Assembly: GCF_014652475.1 (NCBI RefSeq)
Contig: NZ_BMYW01000001.1
Span: forward strand, 488,322-552,321
Direction: 5' to 3'
DNA: 64,000 bases
Origin: Vogesella alkaliphila
Lineage (GTDB): Bacteria; Pseudomonadota; Gammaproteobacteria; Burkholderiales; Chromobacteriaceae
Shown: piece by piece, positions 38,150 to 48,002 of the stretch
Position numbering within the stretch: the first letter of the stretch is position 1
Layout: every line of letters begins with the position of its first letter
Made by a program: the position numbers and the translations under genes
Notes under the pieces: generated by a model
What the model was told of the DNA's origin: nothing
Databases searched by the model: none
The model's input: only the letters and a program-made list of their open reading frames with translations

Positions 38150-38959
38150 ATGAATGCACCCGTCCATGCCAAGCTGGCAAGCCAGCTTCCGTTCTACCAG
38201 CCGGTCGCCGATGAATGCACGGTGTTCGAAACCGCCTGGCGCCAGCAGCTGCCGGTGCTGATCAAGGGCCCCACCGGCTGCGGCAAGACCCGTTTCGTCG
38301 CGCACATGGCGGCGAAGCTGGGCCTGCCGCTGTTCACCGTGTCCTGCCACGACGACCTGTCCGCCGCCGATCTGGTCGGCCGCCACCTGATCGCCGGCGG
38401 CGATACCCGCTGGTGCGACGGCCCGCTGACCCGTGCGGTGCGCGAGGGCGGCATCTGCTATCTCGACGAAGTGGTGGAGGCGCGCAAGGACACCACCGTG
38501 GTGCTGCACCCGCTCACCGACGACCGCCGCATCCTGCCGATCGAGCGCACCGGCGAAGAATTGCAGGCGCCGCCCGGCTTCATGCTGGTGGTGTCGTTCA
38601 ACCCCGGCTACCAGCACGTGCTGAAGACGCTGAAGCCATCCACCCGCCAGCGCTTCGTGGCGCTGAGCTTCGATTTCCCGCTGCCGGAAGTGGAACGCGC
38701 GGTGGTGCAGCACGAGGGCGGGGTGGACGAAAGGTTGGCCGCACAGCTGGTGACGCTGGCCGGCCAGATCCGTCGCCTCACCGGCTACGATCTGGACGAG
38801 GCGGTCAGCACCCGCCTGCTGGTGTACTGCGCCAAGCTGATCGCCAGCGGCATGGGCGTACGCCTGGCCTGCCGCACCGCGCTGGTGGAGCCGCTGTCGG
38901 ACGAAGCCGACACCCTGGCGGCGCTGATGGCGGTGGTGGACACCCAGTTCGGAGCCTGA
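38150..38959 (+). CDS. norQ: MoxR-type AAA+ ATPase NorQ (NirQ)
   Basis: 269-residue cytoplasmic AAA+ protein with Walker A GPTGCGKT (40-47), Walker B ICYLDE (102-107) and the sensor region SFNPGYQHVLKTLKPSTRQRF. With NorD it forms a chaperone that activates nitric oxide reductase, probably by helping to insert the non-heme iron. AGGAAC lies upstream. One base separates it from norD. A repeat copy lies inside its coding sequence at 38733-38743, read as RLAAQ. Confidence 0.93.
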   Translation: MNAPVHAKLASQLPFYQPVADECTVFETAWRQQLPVLIKGPTGCGKTRFVAHMAAKLGLPLFTVSCHDDLSAADLVGRHLIAGGDTRWCDGPLTRAVREGGICYLDEVVEARKDTTVVLHPLTDDRRILPIERTGEELQAPPGFMLVVSFNPGYQHVLKTLKPSTRQRFVALSFDFPLPEVERAVVQHEGGVDERLAAQLVTLAGQIRRLTGYDLDEAVSTRLLVYCAKLIASGMGVRLACRTALVEPLSDEADTLAALMAVVDTQFGA

Positions 38960-38960
38960 C

Positions 38961-40787
38961 ATGGAAGACCTTGTTGGCGGCTGGTGGGACAAGCTGATCC
39001 GCCGCACCGCCTACCGCGGCTATCCGCAGGCGGCGGTGGCGCTGGCGGACATCGAGAAGCAGGCGCCGCTGTTCTTCCGCGCCATGGGCGGCGACCCGGC
39101 GCTGACCCTGCGCACCGCCGTCGGCACCGCCCACGGCGCGCGGCGCCGGCTGCTGGAACGCATCGCCGGCACCGGCGAGCAGGTCGAGCTGGCGTGGCGC
39201 GACGGCCAGTCGCTGTACCTGCCGGAGAAGATCGACCTGTTCCCCGACGCGGCGCGCAACCGCGAGCTGTACTTCTGGCTGATGGCGCTGGCGGCGCAGC
39301 CGCAGCATAGCGACGATGGCGACTGGCTGACGCGCAACCGCCGCGCCAGTGCCGCCTGCCTCGCCGCGATGCCCGGCCTCGCCGCGCTGTACCGGCGGCT
39401 GGTGACGGCGCTGCTGCCGCTGCGTGACACGCCGCGCGACGCCGCCGCTGCGGCGCAGGAGGCGGCGATCCGCGCCGCACTGCAACAGCCTGAAGCCGCC
39501 ATTGCATTGCCGCCGTGCCGCACCCCGCCACAGCCGGTGCTGCTGTGGCTGCACCCGACGCCACCGACCGCGCCGACCGCCGGCGCCGACGACAAGCAGA
39601 CGCCGGAGATGGAAGACAGCGACAGCAAGGAAACGAAGAAAAAGCGCCGCTACCGCGCGCGGCGCGACACGGCCGACGAGCGCAAGAACGGCATGCTGCT
39701 GGTGTTCCGCGCCGAGAGCATCTTCACCTGGGACGAGTACGTGCGCGTCAACCGTCACACCGACGATGACGACATGGACGACGCCGGCGCCGCCGCCGAG
39801 GACATGAACACGCTGACCATCAGCCGCGACAACCGCCGCCGCGCCAGCCGGCTGAAGTTCGACCTCGACCTGCCGGCCGCCGCCTACGACGACACGCCGC
39901 TGGGCAGCGGCATCCTGCTGCCGGAGTGGGACTACCGGCGGCAACGGCTGGTGGCCGAGCACTGCTGCCTGAAGCCGATGCTGCCGCGCGACGCCACCCC
40001 GGCGCCGCTGCCGGACAAGCTGCAGCCGCTGGCGCGGCGCCTGCGCCGCCAGTTCCAGGCGCTGTCGCCGGAGCGCACCCGCAAGAGCGGCGAGGCCAGC
40101 GGCCCGGACATCGACCTCGACCGTCTGATCCGCTTCCTCGCCGAGAAGCGCAGCGGCGTGGCGGTGGCCGAGCCGCCGCTGTACCAGGCGTGGCCGCCGG
40201 GCGGGCGCAACATGGCCTGCCTGCTGCTGGCCGACCTGTCGCTGTCCACCGAAAGCTGGCTCGGCGAAGCCGGGCAGGTGATCGGGGTGATCCGCGACAG
40301 CCTGCTGCTGTTCGCCGAGGCGCTGTCCGCCTGCGGCGACGACTTCGGCCTGTACGGCTTCTCCTCGATCCGCCGCGACGAGGTGCGCTACCTGCTGCTG
40401 AAGGATTTTGCCGAGCGCTACGACGACACCACCCGCGGCCGCATCCTGGCACTGCGCCCCGGCTACTACACGCGCATGGGCGCGGCGATCCGCCAGTCCA
40501 CCCGCATCCTGCTGGAGCAGCCGGCGCAGCGCCGCCTGCTGCTGATCGTGTCCGACGGCAAGCCCAACGATCTTGATCACTACGAAGGCCGCTACGGCGT
40601 GGAGGACACCCGCCAGGCGGTGCTGGAGGCGAAGCGGGCGGGGCTGATCCCGTTCTGCGTCACGGTGGACAAGGAGGCCGGCGAGTACCTGCCGCACCTG
40701 TTCGGCCGCCGCGGCTACAGCGTGGTGCACGACGCGCGGCGCCTGCCGCAGGTGCTGACCGGCCTGTACGCCAGCCTGACCGCCTGA
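38961..40787 (+). CDS. norD: NorD, VWA-domain nitric oxide reductase activation protein
   Basis: 608-residue protein with a variable, charged middle part (KETKKKRRYRARRD) and a C-terminal von Willebrand A domain. The metal-binding DLSLS at 425-429, LIVSDGKPND and the final FGRRGYSVVHDARRLP are present. It partners NorQ in maturing NO reductase. The structural genes norC and norB (or a quinol-type norZ) are not in the window. A perfect 38-base palindrome closes the operon. Confidence 0.93.
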   Translation: MEDLVGGWWDKLIRRTAYRGYPQAAVALADIEKQAPLFFRAMGGDPALTLRTAVGTAHGARRRLLERIAGTGEQVELAWRDGQSLYLPEKIDLFPDAARNRELYFWLMALAAQPQHSDDGDWLTRNRRASAACLAAMPGLAALYRRLVTALLPLRDTPRDAAAAAQEAAIRAALQQPEAAIALPPCRTPPQPVLLWLHPTPPTAPTAGADDKQTPEMEDSDSKETKKKRRYRARRDTADERKNGMLLVFRAESIFTWDEYVRVNRHTDDDDMDDAGAAAEDMNTLTISRDNRRRASRLKFDLDLPAAAYDDTPLGSGILLPEWDYRRQRLVAEHCCLKPMLPRDATPAPLPDKLQPLARRLRRQFQALSPERTRKSGEASGPDIDLDRLIRFLAEKRSGVAVAEPPLYQAWPPGGRNMACLLLADLSLSTESWLGEAGQVIGVIRDSLLLFAEALSACGDDFGLYGFSSIRRDEVRYLLLKDFAERYDDTTRGRILALRPGYYTRMGAAIRQSTRILLEQPAQRRLLLIVSDGKPNDLDHYEGRYGVEDTRQAVLEAKRAGLIPFCVTVDKEAGEYLPHLFGRRGYSVVHDARRLPQVLTGLYASLTA

Positions 40788-40802
40788 CCCGTCGCCACCA
40801 GT

Positions 40803-40840
40803 AAAAAAGGTTGGCCGCAACGTTGCGGCCAACCTTTTTT
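40803..40840. terminator. Perfect 38-bp palindromic terminator after norD
   Basis: The arms run AAAAAAGGTTGGCCGCAA and TTGCGGCCAACCTTTTTT around a CG centre: a hairpin with an A-run on one side and a T-run on the other, so it works on both strands between the convergent norD and bestrophin genes. Each arm holds one copy of the window-wide repeat. Confidence 0.93.
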
Positions 40841-40861
40841 GTTGATGCGCCGGCGTGCGGC

Positions 40862-41779
40862 TCAGTACAGGTAGACGCCGTCCGGCTGCGGCGCCGGCAC
40901 CGGCACCGGCTGGCGCAGCATGTCGCACACCGCGGACTCGATGCCGTGGCACAGCGCGGTCAGCGGCAGGTCGTTGCCTTCCTTGCCGAACGGCTCTTCC
41001 AGCTCCTCGCCCAGCACGTCCAGCGCCATATAGGTGTAGGCGATGAACACCGCGATCATCGGCGTCAGCCAGCCGATGCTGGTGGTCAGCCCGATCGGCA
41101 GCAGCATGCAGTAGATGGTGACGGTGCGGTTGAGCAGCACGCGGTAGGTGAACGGGATCGGCGTGCTGCGGATGCGCTCGCAGCCGCCGACCACGTCGGA
41201 CAGCGCGTCCAGGTTGCGGTCGACGCTCTGCCACTGCCACTGGTCGATGCTGCCGCTGTCGCGCAGGCCGGCATTGAGGCGGTGCAGGTAGAGCAGGATC
41301 AGCCCCGGCTTGCCGGGCGCGTCGGCGATCGCCTGCCACTGCTCCGCCGGCAGCAGTCGCTGCAGGTGGGCGGCGACGTCGTCCTGGCGCAGCTGGCCTT
41401 TCAGCGCATAGGCCAGCGCGCAGATGCCGTGCAGCATCTGTCGCGACTCCGGCCGCGCGTCGGCGACCGCCAGCAGCTTGCCGGCCAGCGTGCGCGCCAC
41501 GATCAGCAGCGTGCCCCACAGCTTGCGCGCCTCCCAGAAGCGCTCGTAGCTGACCGAGTTGCGGAAGCTGAGGAAGATCGCCAGCGACACCCCCATCAGC
41601 GTGAAGATGTAGATGTTCAGCGACGACTGCGCGTGCTGGCTGATCCACCAGTTGGTGGCGAAGGCGGACAGCAGCGAGATGAGGAACACCAGGCAGAGCC
41701 GGGGCAGGATGCGCGGCAGTACCGAGCCGCGCCAGACGAACAGCAGCTCGAACCAGTTGTGACGGGAGTGGATGATCAT
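40862..41779 (-). CDS. Bestrophin-family channel (UPF0187)
   Basis: 305-residue membrane protein starting HSRHNWFELLFVWRGSVLPRI, with FRNSVSYERFWEARKLWG and the late LTPMIAVFIAYTYMALDVLGEELEEPFG segment, both hallmarks of bacterial bestrophins. These form pentameric ion channels. The ATG at 41779 lacks a clear ribosome site; the open frame runs further upstream through low-complexity residues. It lies between norD and nirS in opposite orientation and is not known to belong to denitrification. Confidence 0.85.
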   Translation of the reverse strand: MIIHSRHNWFELLFVWRGSVLPRILPRLCLVFLISLLSAFATNWWISQHAQSSLNIYIFTLMGVSLAIFLSFRNSVSYERFWEARKLWGTLLIVARTLAGKLLAVADARPESRQMLHGICALAYALKGQLRQDDVAAHLQRLLPAEQWQAIADAPGKPGLILLYLHRLNAGLRDSGSIDQWQWQSVDRNLDALSDVVGGCERIRSTPIPFTYRVLLNRTVTIYCMLLPIGLTTSIGWLTPMIAVFIAYTYMALDVLGEELEEPFGKEGNDLPLTALCHGIESAVCDMLRQPVPVPAPQPDGVYLY

Positions 41780-41921
41780 GATGGCAAGCGGGGGCGAGGG
41801 ATAGGCCAGCCCGACATCATAGGCGCTGCCGGCCTGCGGCCACAAGGCGGGACGGCGCTGGCGGCGCGATTTTTTGTGCGCTGCGGCAAGTTCACGCCGT
41901 CTTGCACCGGATTCCGATCCG

Positions 41922-41935
41922 TTGATTCGAATCAA
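41922..41935. promoter_or_regulatory. Crp/FNR-type (Anr/Dnr) box upstream of nirS
   Basis: TTGATTCGAATCAA is a perfect TTGAT-N4-ATCAA site. Its centre lies about 74 bases before the nirS start. If it sits at -41.5, transcription would begin near 41970. A GATGAT at the right place could be the -10. Dnr encoded at 53903 or an Anr/FNR protein is the likely binder. Confidence 0.85.
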
Positions 41936-41963
41936 TGATGCCAATGTCACCACCGGCGGATGA

Positions 41964-43697
<1,734 letters not shown>

Positions 43698-43739
43698 CCC
43701 TCAGCGCGGGCCACGACCCGGCCCGCCACGGAGATCATC

Positions 43740-44048
43740 ATGAAAACATCCCTGCTTACCGCGCTGCTGCTCAGTGGCGGCCTGCTGCTGGCATCCGCAG
43801 CCCACGCCTCGCCGGAACTGGCGAAGAAGTACAACTGTTTCGTCTGTCACGGCATGGACAAGAAGGTGGTCGGCCCGGCGTTCAAGGACATCGGCAGCAA
43901 GTACAAGGGCCAGAACATGCAGGCCAAGCTGGAAGAGAAGGTGAAGAAGGGCGGCGCCGGCAGCTTCGGCCCGATCCCGATGTCGCCCAACCCGCAGGTG
44001 CCGGATGCCGACATCAAGCTGCTGGTGAAGTGGGTGCTGGCCCAGTAA
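43740..44048 (+). CDS. nirM: Cytochrome c551/c552, electron donor to NirS
   Basis: 102-residue periplasmic class I cytochrome. It has a signal peptide cleaved after AHA, the heme site CFVCH (Cys33-His37) and an axial methionine in GPIPMSPNP, ending in LLVKWVLAQ as in c551 cytochromes. Placed directly behind nirS with GGAGATC upstream, it should deliver electrons to nitrite reductase. Confidence 0.92.
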   Translation: MKTSLLTALLLSGGLLLASAAHASPELAKKYNCFVCHGMDKKVVGPAFKDIGSKYKGQNMQAKLEEKVKKGGAGSFGPIPMSPNPQVPDADIKLLVKWVLAQ

Positions 44049-44082
44049 GCCCCGCTTCTTGCCGCGCGCCGGCCCGCCTTAT

Positions 44083-44219
44083 AACCTGTTCAATGTCTGC
44101 TGCACTTCGGCGATACAGCGTTGAAAACGCCTTCGGAATGCTCATTTACCACTTGTAAATTCCGCTTCCTCAGCCGTTTTCGCCTTGTCTCGCTCTAGCT
44201 CGCGAGACCTTGAACAGGT
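44083..44219. repeat. MITE-like element, copy A, between nirM and nirC
   Basis: About 137 bases. The ends are the inverted pair AACCTGTTCA and TGAACAGGT. The interior words CGGCGATACAGCG, CTTCGGAATGCTCATT and CCGCTTCCTCAGCCGTTTT are shared with copy B at 50757-50896. No open frame. Probably a small mobile repeat or BIME-like element; an RNA from it could fold fully. Confidence 0.85.
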
Positions 44220-44297
44220 CCTTGGGCCGGCCGCGGCACGGACTTTGATCGCAGCAGGCACCGCCTGCTGCCGTGAAAGCCTGACCGGAATCCCGCC

Positions 44298-44663
44298 ATG
44301 AAACTGCCTGCCTGTTGCCGTACGCTGAGCGCCAAGTGCCTGCTGCTGGCCTGTTGCGCCGCCTTGTTCATCACCGAAGCCGTCCATGCCGACAGCGCCA
44401 TCGTCTCGCCCGCGCCGCAACGCGTCGCCGAGCTGCGCCACCTGCTGCGCGAGGACTGCGGAGCCTGTCACGGGCTGACCCTCAACGGCGGCCTCGGCAG
44501 CCCGCTGACCGCCGCCGCGCTGGCCGGCAAACCGGGCGACAGCCTGGTCGCCACCCTGCTCGATGGCCGTCCCGGCAGCGCGATGCCGCCGTGGCGGCCG
44601 TTCATGAGCGAGGCCGAGGCGCAGTGGCTGATCCGGCAGTTGCAGCAGGGAGTGACACCATGA
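44298..44663 (+). CDS. nirC: NirC, c-type cytochrome of the nir cluster
   Basis: 121-residue periplasmic cytochrome with a signal sequence, the heme site CGACH (Cys54-His58) and the axial Met in GSAMPPWRPF, matching NirC. It probably transfers electrons for d1 heme maturation or to NirS. The signal region holds three cysteine pairs or singles (CC, C, CC), which is unusual. Its stop overlaps the nirF start. The MITE-like repeat separates it from nirM, so it may depend on readthrough. Confidence 0.87.
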   Translation: MKLPACCRTLSAKCLLLACCAALFITEAVHADSAIVSPAPQRVAELRHLLREDCGACHGLTLNGGLGSPLTAAALAGKPGDSLVATLLDGRPGSAMPPWRPFMSEAEAQWLIRQLQQGVTP

Positions 44664-45841
44664 CCGCGCGTACAAGGTTGGCCGCAATGGCGGCGGGGGC
44701 GATCGTACTGCTGGCCGGCTGCGCCGCGCCGGCGCTGCGCGGCAGCGGCGATCTCGGCGTGGTGATCGAGCGCGCCGCCGGCAGCGTGCAGGTGGTCAGC
44801 AACAGCAGCAATACCACGCTGGCGCGCGTCGTCGGCCTGGGCGACCTGTCGCACGCCTCGCTGGTGTACAGCCGCGACGCGCGCTACGTGTACGTGTTTG
44901 GCCGCGACGGCGGCATCAGCAAGGTCGACATCCTCGCCGGCAAGCTGGTGGCGCGGGTGCTGCAGGCCGGCAACAGCATCGGCGGCGCCATCTCCAGCGA
45001 CGGCCGCATCGTGGCGGCGCAGAACTACAGCCCGGGCGGGGTCAAGCTGTTCGACGCCGACACGCTGGCGTTGCTGGCCGATATCCCGGCGCTGGACGAC
45101 AACGGTCAGCCGTCCAAGGTGGTGGGTCTTGCCGACCTGCCGGGCAACCGCTTCGCCTTCAGCCTGTTCGAGGCCGGCGAGATCTGGGTGCTGGATGCCG
45201 CCGAGCCGCGCGCGCCGCAAGTCACCAAATACCGCAACGTTGGCCGCAACCCCTACGACGGCCTCGCCAGCAGCGACGGCCGCTACTACATCGCCGGCCT
45301 GTACGGCGACGACGGCCTGGCCCTGCTGGACACCTGGCAGCCGCAGGCCGGCGTGCGCCGCATCCTGGGCGGTTACGGTCACGGCCGCGAGCCGCAGCCG
45401 GTGTACAAGATGCCGCACCTGCGCGGCTGGAGCCTGGCCGGCGACTACGCCTTCCTGCCGGCGATCGGCCATCACGAGGTACTGGTCGCCGACCGCCGCA
45501 GCTGGCAGGAAGCGGCGCGGGTGCCGGTGTACGGCCAGCCGGTGTTCGTGATGGCGGAGCCGTCCGGACGGCGGGTGTGGGTGAACTTCGCCTTTCCGCA
45601 CAACGACACGGTGCAGGTGATCGACGTGCCGACGATGCAGGTGATCCGGACGCTGAAACCGGGGCGTGCCATCCTGCACATGGAATTCACCGCCCGTGGC
45701 GACGCGGTGTGGCTGTCCAGCCGCGACGACGACAAGCTGGTGGTGATCGACACCGCCACCTTCCAGACGCGGCGCGAACTGCCGGCGGCCAACCCTTCCG
45801 GCATCTTCTTCAGCTGGCGTGCCGGCCGGATGGGCATGTGA
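44660..45841 (+). CDS. nirF: NirF, heme d1 biosynthesis protein
   Basis: 393-residue d1-propeller protein without a c-heme domain. It starts with a lipoprotein signal (LLAGC, Cys21), so it should be anchored in the periplasm. It acts late in heme d1 synthesis, forming or oxidising the acrylate/propionate side groups with NirN and NirS. The start ATG overlaps the nirC stop (ATGA), and its own stop overlaps the nirDL start in the same way. Repeat copies at 44676 and near 45238 lie in the coding sequence. Confidence 0.93.
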   Translation: MTARTRLAAMAAGAIVLLAGCAAPALRGSGDLGVVIERAAGSVQVVSNSSNTTLARVVGLGDLSHASLVYSRDARYVYVFGRDGGISKVDILAGKLVARVLQAGNSIGGAISSDGRIVAAQNYSPGGVKLFDADTLALLADIPALDDNGQPSKVVGLADLPGNRFAFSLFEAGEIWVLDAAEPRAPQVTKYRNVGRNPYDGLASSDGRYYIAGLYGDDGLALLDTWQPQAGVRRILGGYGHGREPQPVYKMPHLRGWSLAGDYAFLPAIGHHEVLVADRRSWQEAARVPVYGQPVFVMAEPSGRRVWVNFAFPHNDTVQVIDVPTMQVIRTLKPGRAILHMEFTARGDAVWLSSRDDDKLVVIDTATFQTRRELPAANPSGIFFSWRAGRMGM

Positions 45842-46815
45842 TGGGCGCGCCGCAAGAACCCGGCTCGCCGCTGCTGGCGCTGCTGGACCGCTACCAGCGC
45901 GATTTTCCGCTGCAGCCGCAGCCGTTCCGCCTGCTGGCGGCGCAGGCGGGCATGAGCGAGCACGACTTGCTGGCATCGCTGGCGCAGGCGCGTGCCGACG
46001 GCCTGCTCGGCCGCGTGGGCGCGGTGTTCGCGCCCAATACCGTCGGCGTGAGCACGCTGGCGGCGCTGGCGGTGCCGCCGCCGCGGCTGGACGAGGTGGC
46101 GGCGCGGGTCAGCCGCCTGCGCGAGGTCAACCACAACTACGCGCGCGAACACCGCTACAACCTGTGGTTCGTGCTGACGGCCCCGGATCGCGCCGGCATC
46201 GACGCCGCGCTGGCGCAGATCGCCGCCGACACCGGCCTTGCGCCGCTGGACCTGCCGCTGGAGCGCGAATACCACATCGACCTCGGCTTCGCGCTGGGCA
46301 CCGGCGGCCCGTCGCGGCGGCCAACCCTGAGTCCGCCCGCACCGCGGCTGGACGACGGCGACCGTCGCCTGATCGCGGCGCTGAACGGGGGCATCGCGCT
46401 GCAGCCGCTCCCGTTCGCGCTGCTGGCCGACGCCTGCGGTCTTGCCGAGGACGGGGTGCTGCAACGGCTGCAATGCTGGGTGGCCAGCGGCGTGATCCGT
46501 CGCTTCGGCTTCGTGCTGCGCCACCACGAGCTGGGCTTTCGCGCCAACGCGATGTGCGTGTGGCAGGTGCCGCCGGCGGCGCGCGACGCCATCGGCGCGG
46601 CGCTGGCCGGCGACCCGGCGGTGACGCTGTGCTACGCGCGGCCGGCGCAGGGCGCGCACTGGCCGTACAACCTGTTCTGCATGATCCACGCCCGCGATGC
46701 CGCCAGCGCCCGCTCTGAGGCACAAAGGTTGGCCGCAAGCCACGGCCTCGCCGCGCTGCCGCAGGCGCTGCTGATTTCCACCCGCCGCTACACCCAGCGC
46801 GGCGCCCGTTACTGA
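45841..46815 (+). CDS. nirDL: NirDL fusion, siroheme decarboxylase subunit
   Basis: 324 residues made of two similar AsnC/Lrp-like halves: a NirD-like N-half (LLALLDRYQRDFPLQPQPF, VNHNYAREHRYNLWFVL) and a NirL-like C-half (RRLIAALNGGIALQPLPF, HWPYNLFCMIHARD). Together with NirGH it decarboxylates siroheme to didecarboxysiroheme on the way to heme d1. In Pseudomonas aeruginosa the halves are separate genes. The linker contains TGGPSRRPTLSPPAP, which overlaps a repeat variant, and a full repeat copy lies at 46727. Confidence 0.9.
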   Translation: MGAPQEPGSPLLALLDRYQRDFPLQPQPFRLLAAQAGMSEHDLLASLAQARADGLLGRVGAVFAPNTVGVSTLAALAVPPPRLDEVAARVSRLREVNHNYAREHRYNLWFVLTAPDRAGIDAALAQIAADTGLAPLDLPLEREYHIDLGFALGTGGPSRRPTLSPPAPRLDDGDRRLIAALNGGIALQPLPFALLADACGLAEDGVLQRLQCWVASGVIRRFGFVLRHHELGFRANAMCVWQVPPAARDAIGAALAGDPAVTLCYARPAQGAHWPYNLFCMIHARDAASARSEAQRLAASHGLAALPQALLISTRRYTQRGARY

Positions 46816-46828
46816 CCGGAGTCCTGCC

Positions 46829-47881
46829 ATGAACGCGCCACTGTCCCACGCCATGCCCCACGCCATGCCAGCCGCCGACACCCCGCCCGCGGCCGACGTG
46901 CCGGATGCGGCGCTGGACGCGCTGGACAGCCTGATCATCGACACGCTGCAGGGCGGCTTTCCGCTGCTGCCGCGGCCGTACGCCGCCGTCGCCGACAGCA
47001 TCGGCCTTACCGAGGCGGTGCTGCTGAAGCGGCTGCAACGGCTGCTGGCCGGCCGGGTGCTGACCCGTTTCGGGCCGATGTACCAGATCGAGCGCATGGG
47101 CGGCGCCTTCGTGCTGGCGGCGCTGGCGGTGCCGGAGGCGCGTTTCGACGCGGTGGCGGCGCAGGTGAACGCCTTGCCGGCGGTGGCGCACAACTACCGC
47201 CGCGAGCACCGCTTCAATATGTGGTTCGTGCTGGCCACCGCCACCCCCGGCGGCATCGCCGACGCCATCATCGACATCGAGACCGCCACCGGCCTGCGCG
47301 TGTACGACTTCCCCAAGCTGCGCGAGTACTACGTTGGCATGCGTTTTACCGTCGGCGGCCAGGCGCCGGTCGGCACGCTGCCGGACAGCAGCGAGGGCAA
47401 TCACGAGGTGGAACTGGACGAGCGGGACCGGCAGCTGATCCGCGCCACCCAGGGCGGGCTGCCGCTGCTGGCGCAGCCGTACCGGCATCTGGGCGACGCG
47501 CTGGCGATGCCGGAAGACGAGGTCTGCCGGCGGCTGGGACGCATGCTGCAAAACGGCGTCATCCGCCGCATCGGCGCGGTGCCCAATCACTACGCCATCG
47601 GCTACGCGGCCAACGGCATGGCAGTGTTCGATGTCGACGACGCGCAGATCGACGCGCTGGGCGAGCGCATCGGCGGCCTGCCGTATGTCAGCCACTGCTA
47701 CCGGCGCCTGCGCCGGCTGCCGCAGTGGCCGTACAGCCTGTTCGCGATGTGCCACGGCAGCAGCCGCGACGAGGTGATGCAGCAGGTGTCCGCCATCCGC
47801 CAGCTGCTGGGCGCCGCCTGCCGCGGCCACGAGGTGCTGTTCTCCACCCGCATGCTGAAAAAGAGCGGGCTGCGCATCTGA
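46829..47881 (+). CDS. nirGH: NirGH fusion, siroheme decarboxylase subunit
   Basis: 350 residues with two AsnC/Lrp-like halves: LIIDTLQGGFPLLPRPYAAV with NYRREHRFNMWFVLAT in the first, and RQLIRATQGGLPLLAQPYRHL with QWPYSLFAMCHG and the final STRMLKKSGLRI (NirH-type end) in the second. It pairs with NirDL as the second subunit of siroheme decarboxylase. The first 25 residues are low-complexity (HAMPHAMPAADTPPA) and not part of the fold; an internal start is conceivable. It is the last gene of this nir block. Confidence 0.9.
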   Translation: MNAPLSHAMPHAMPAADTPPAADVPDAALDALDSLIIDTLQGGFPLLPRPYAAVADSIGLTEAVLLKRLQRLLAGRVLTRFGPMYQIERMGGAFVLAALAVPEARFDAVAAQVNALPAVAHNYRREHRFNMWFVLATATPGGIADAIIDIETATGLRVYDFPKLREYYVGMRFTVGGQAPVGTLPDSSEGNHEVELDERDRQLIRATQGGLPLLAQPYRHLGDALAMPEDEVCRRLGRMLQNGVIRRIGAVPNHYAIGYAANGMAVFDVDDAQIDALGERIGGLPYVSHCYRRLRRLPQWPYSLFAMCHGSSRDEVMQQVSAIRQLLGAACRGHEVLFSTRMLKKSGLRI

Positions 47882-48002
47882 ACCGCGCCGTTTTTTCGCG
47901 GCGGCACTGGAAATTGTCACGGCTATCGCCAACACTTCAGCCAGTGCCAGTACAGATACACGAACGGTCTGCAGGCACTGCCCGTCAATATCAATTGCCG
48001 GT

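Noticed and set aside
38805-41648. A 947-codon minus-strand frame through norD and the bestrophin gene
   Set aside because: It runs antisense to norQ-norD and out of frame with the bestrophin gene, and crosses a perfect terminator palindrome.
44083-44219. The repeat as an intact insertion sequence or a small RNA gene
   Set aside because: There is no transposase frame, the length is too short, and no promoter is visible. A non-autonomous element fits better.
45841-47881. NirDL and NirGH as products of sequencing errors joining separate genes
   Set aside because: Each fusion is a continuous frame with a normal linker and no sign of a lost stop, and both halves keep their motifs.
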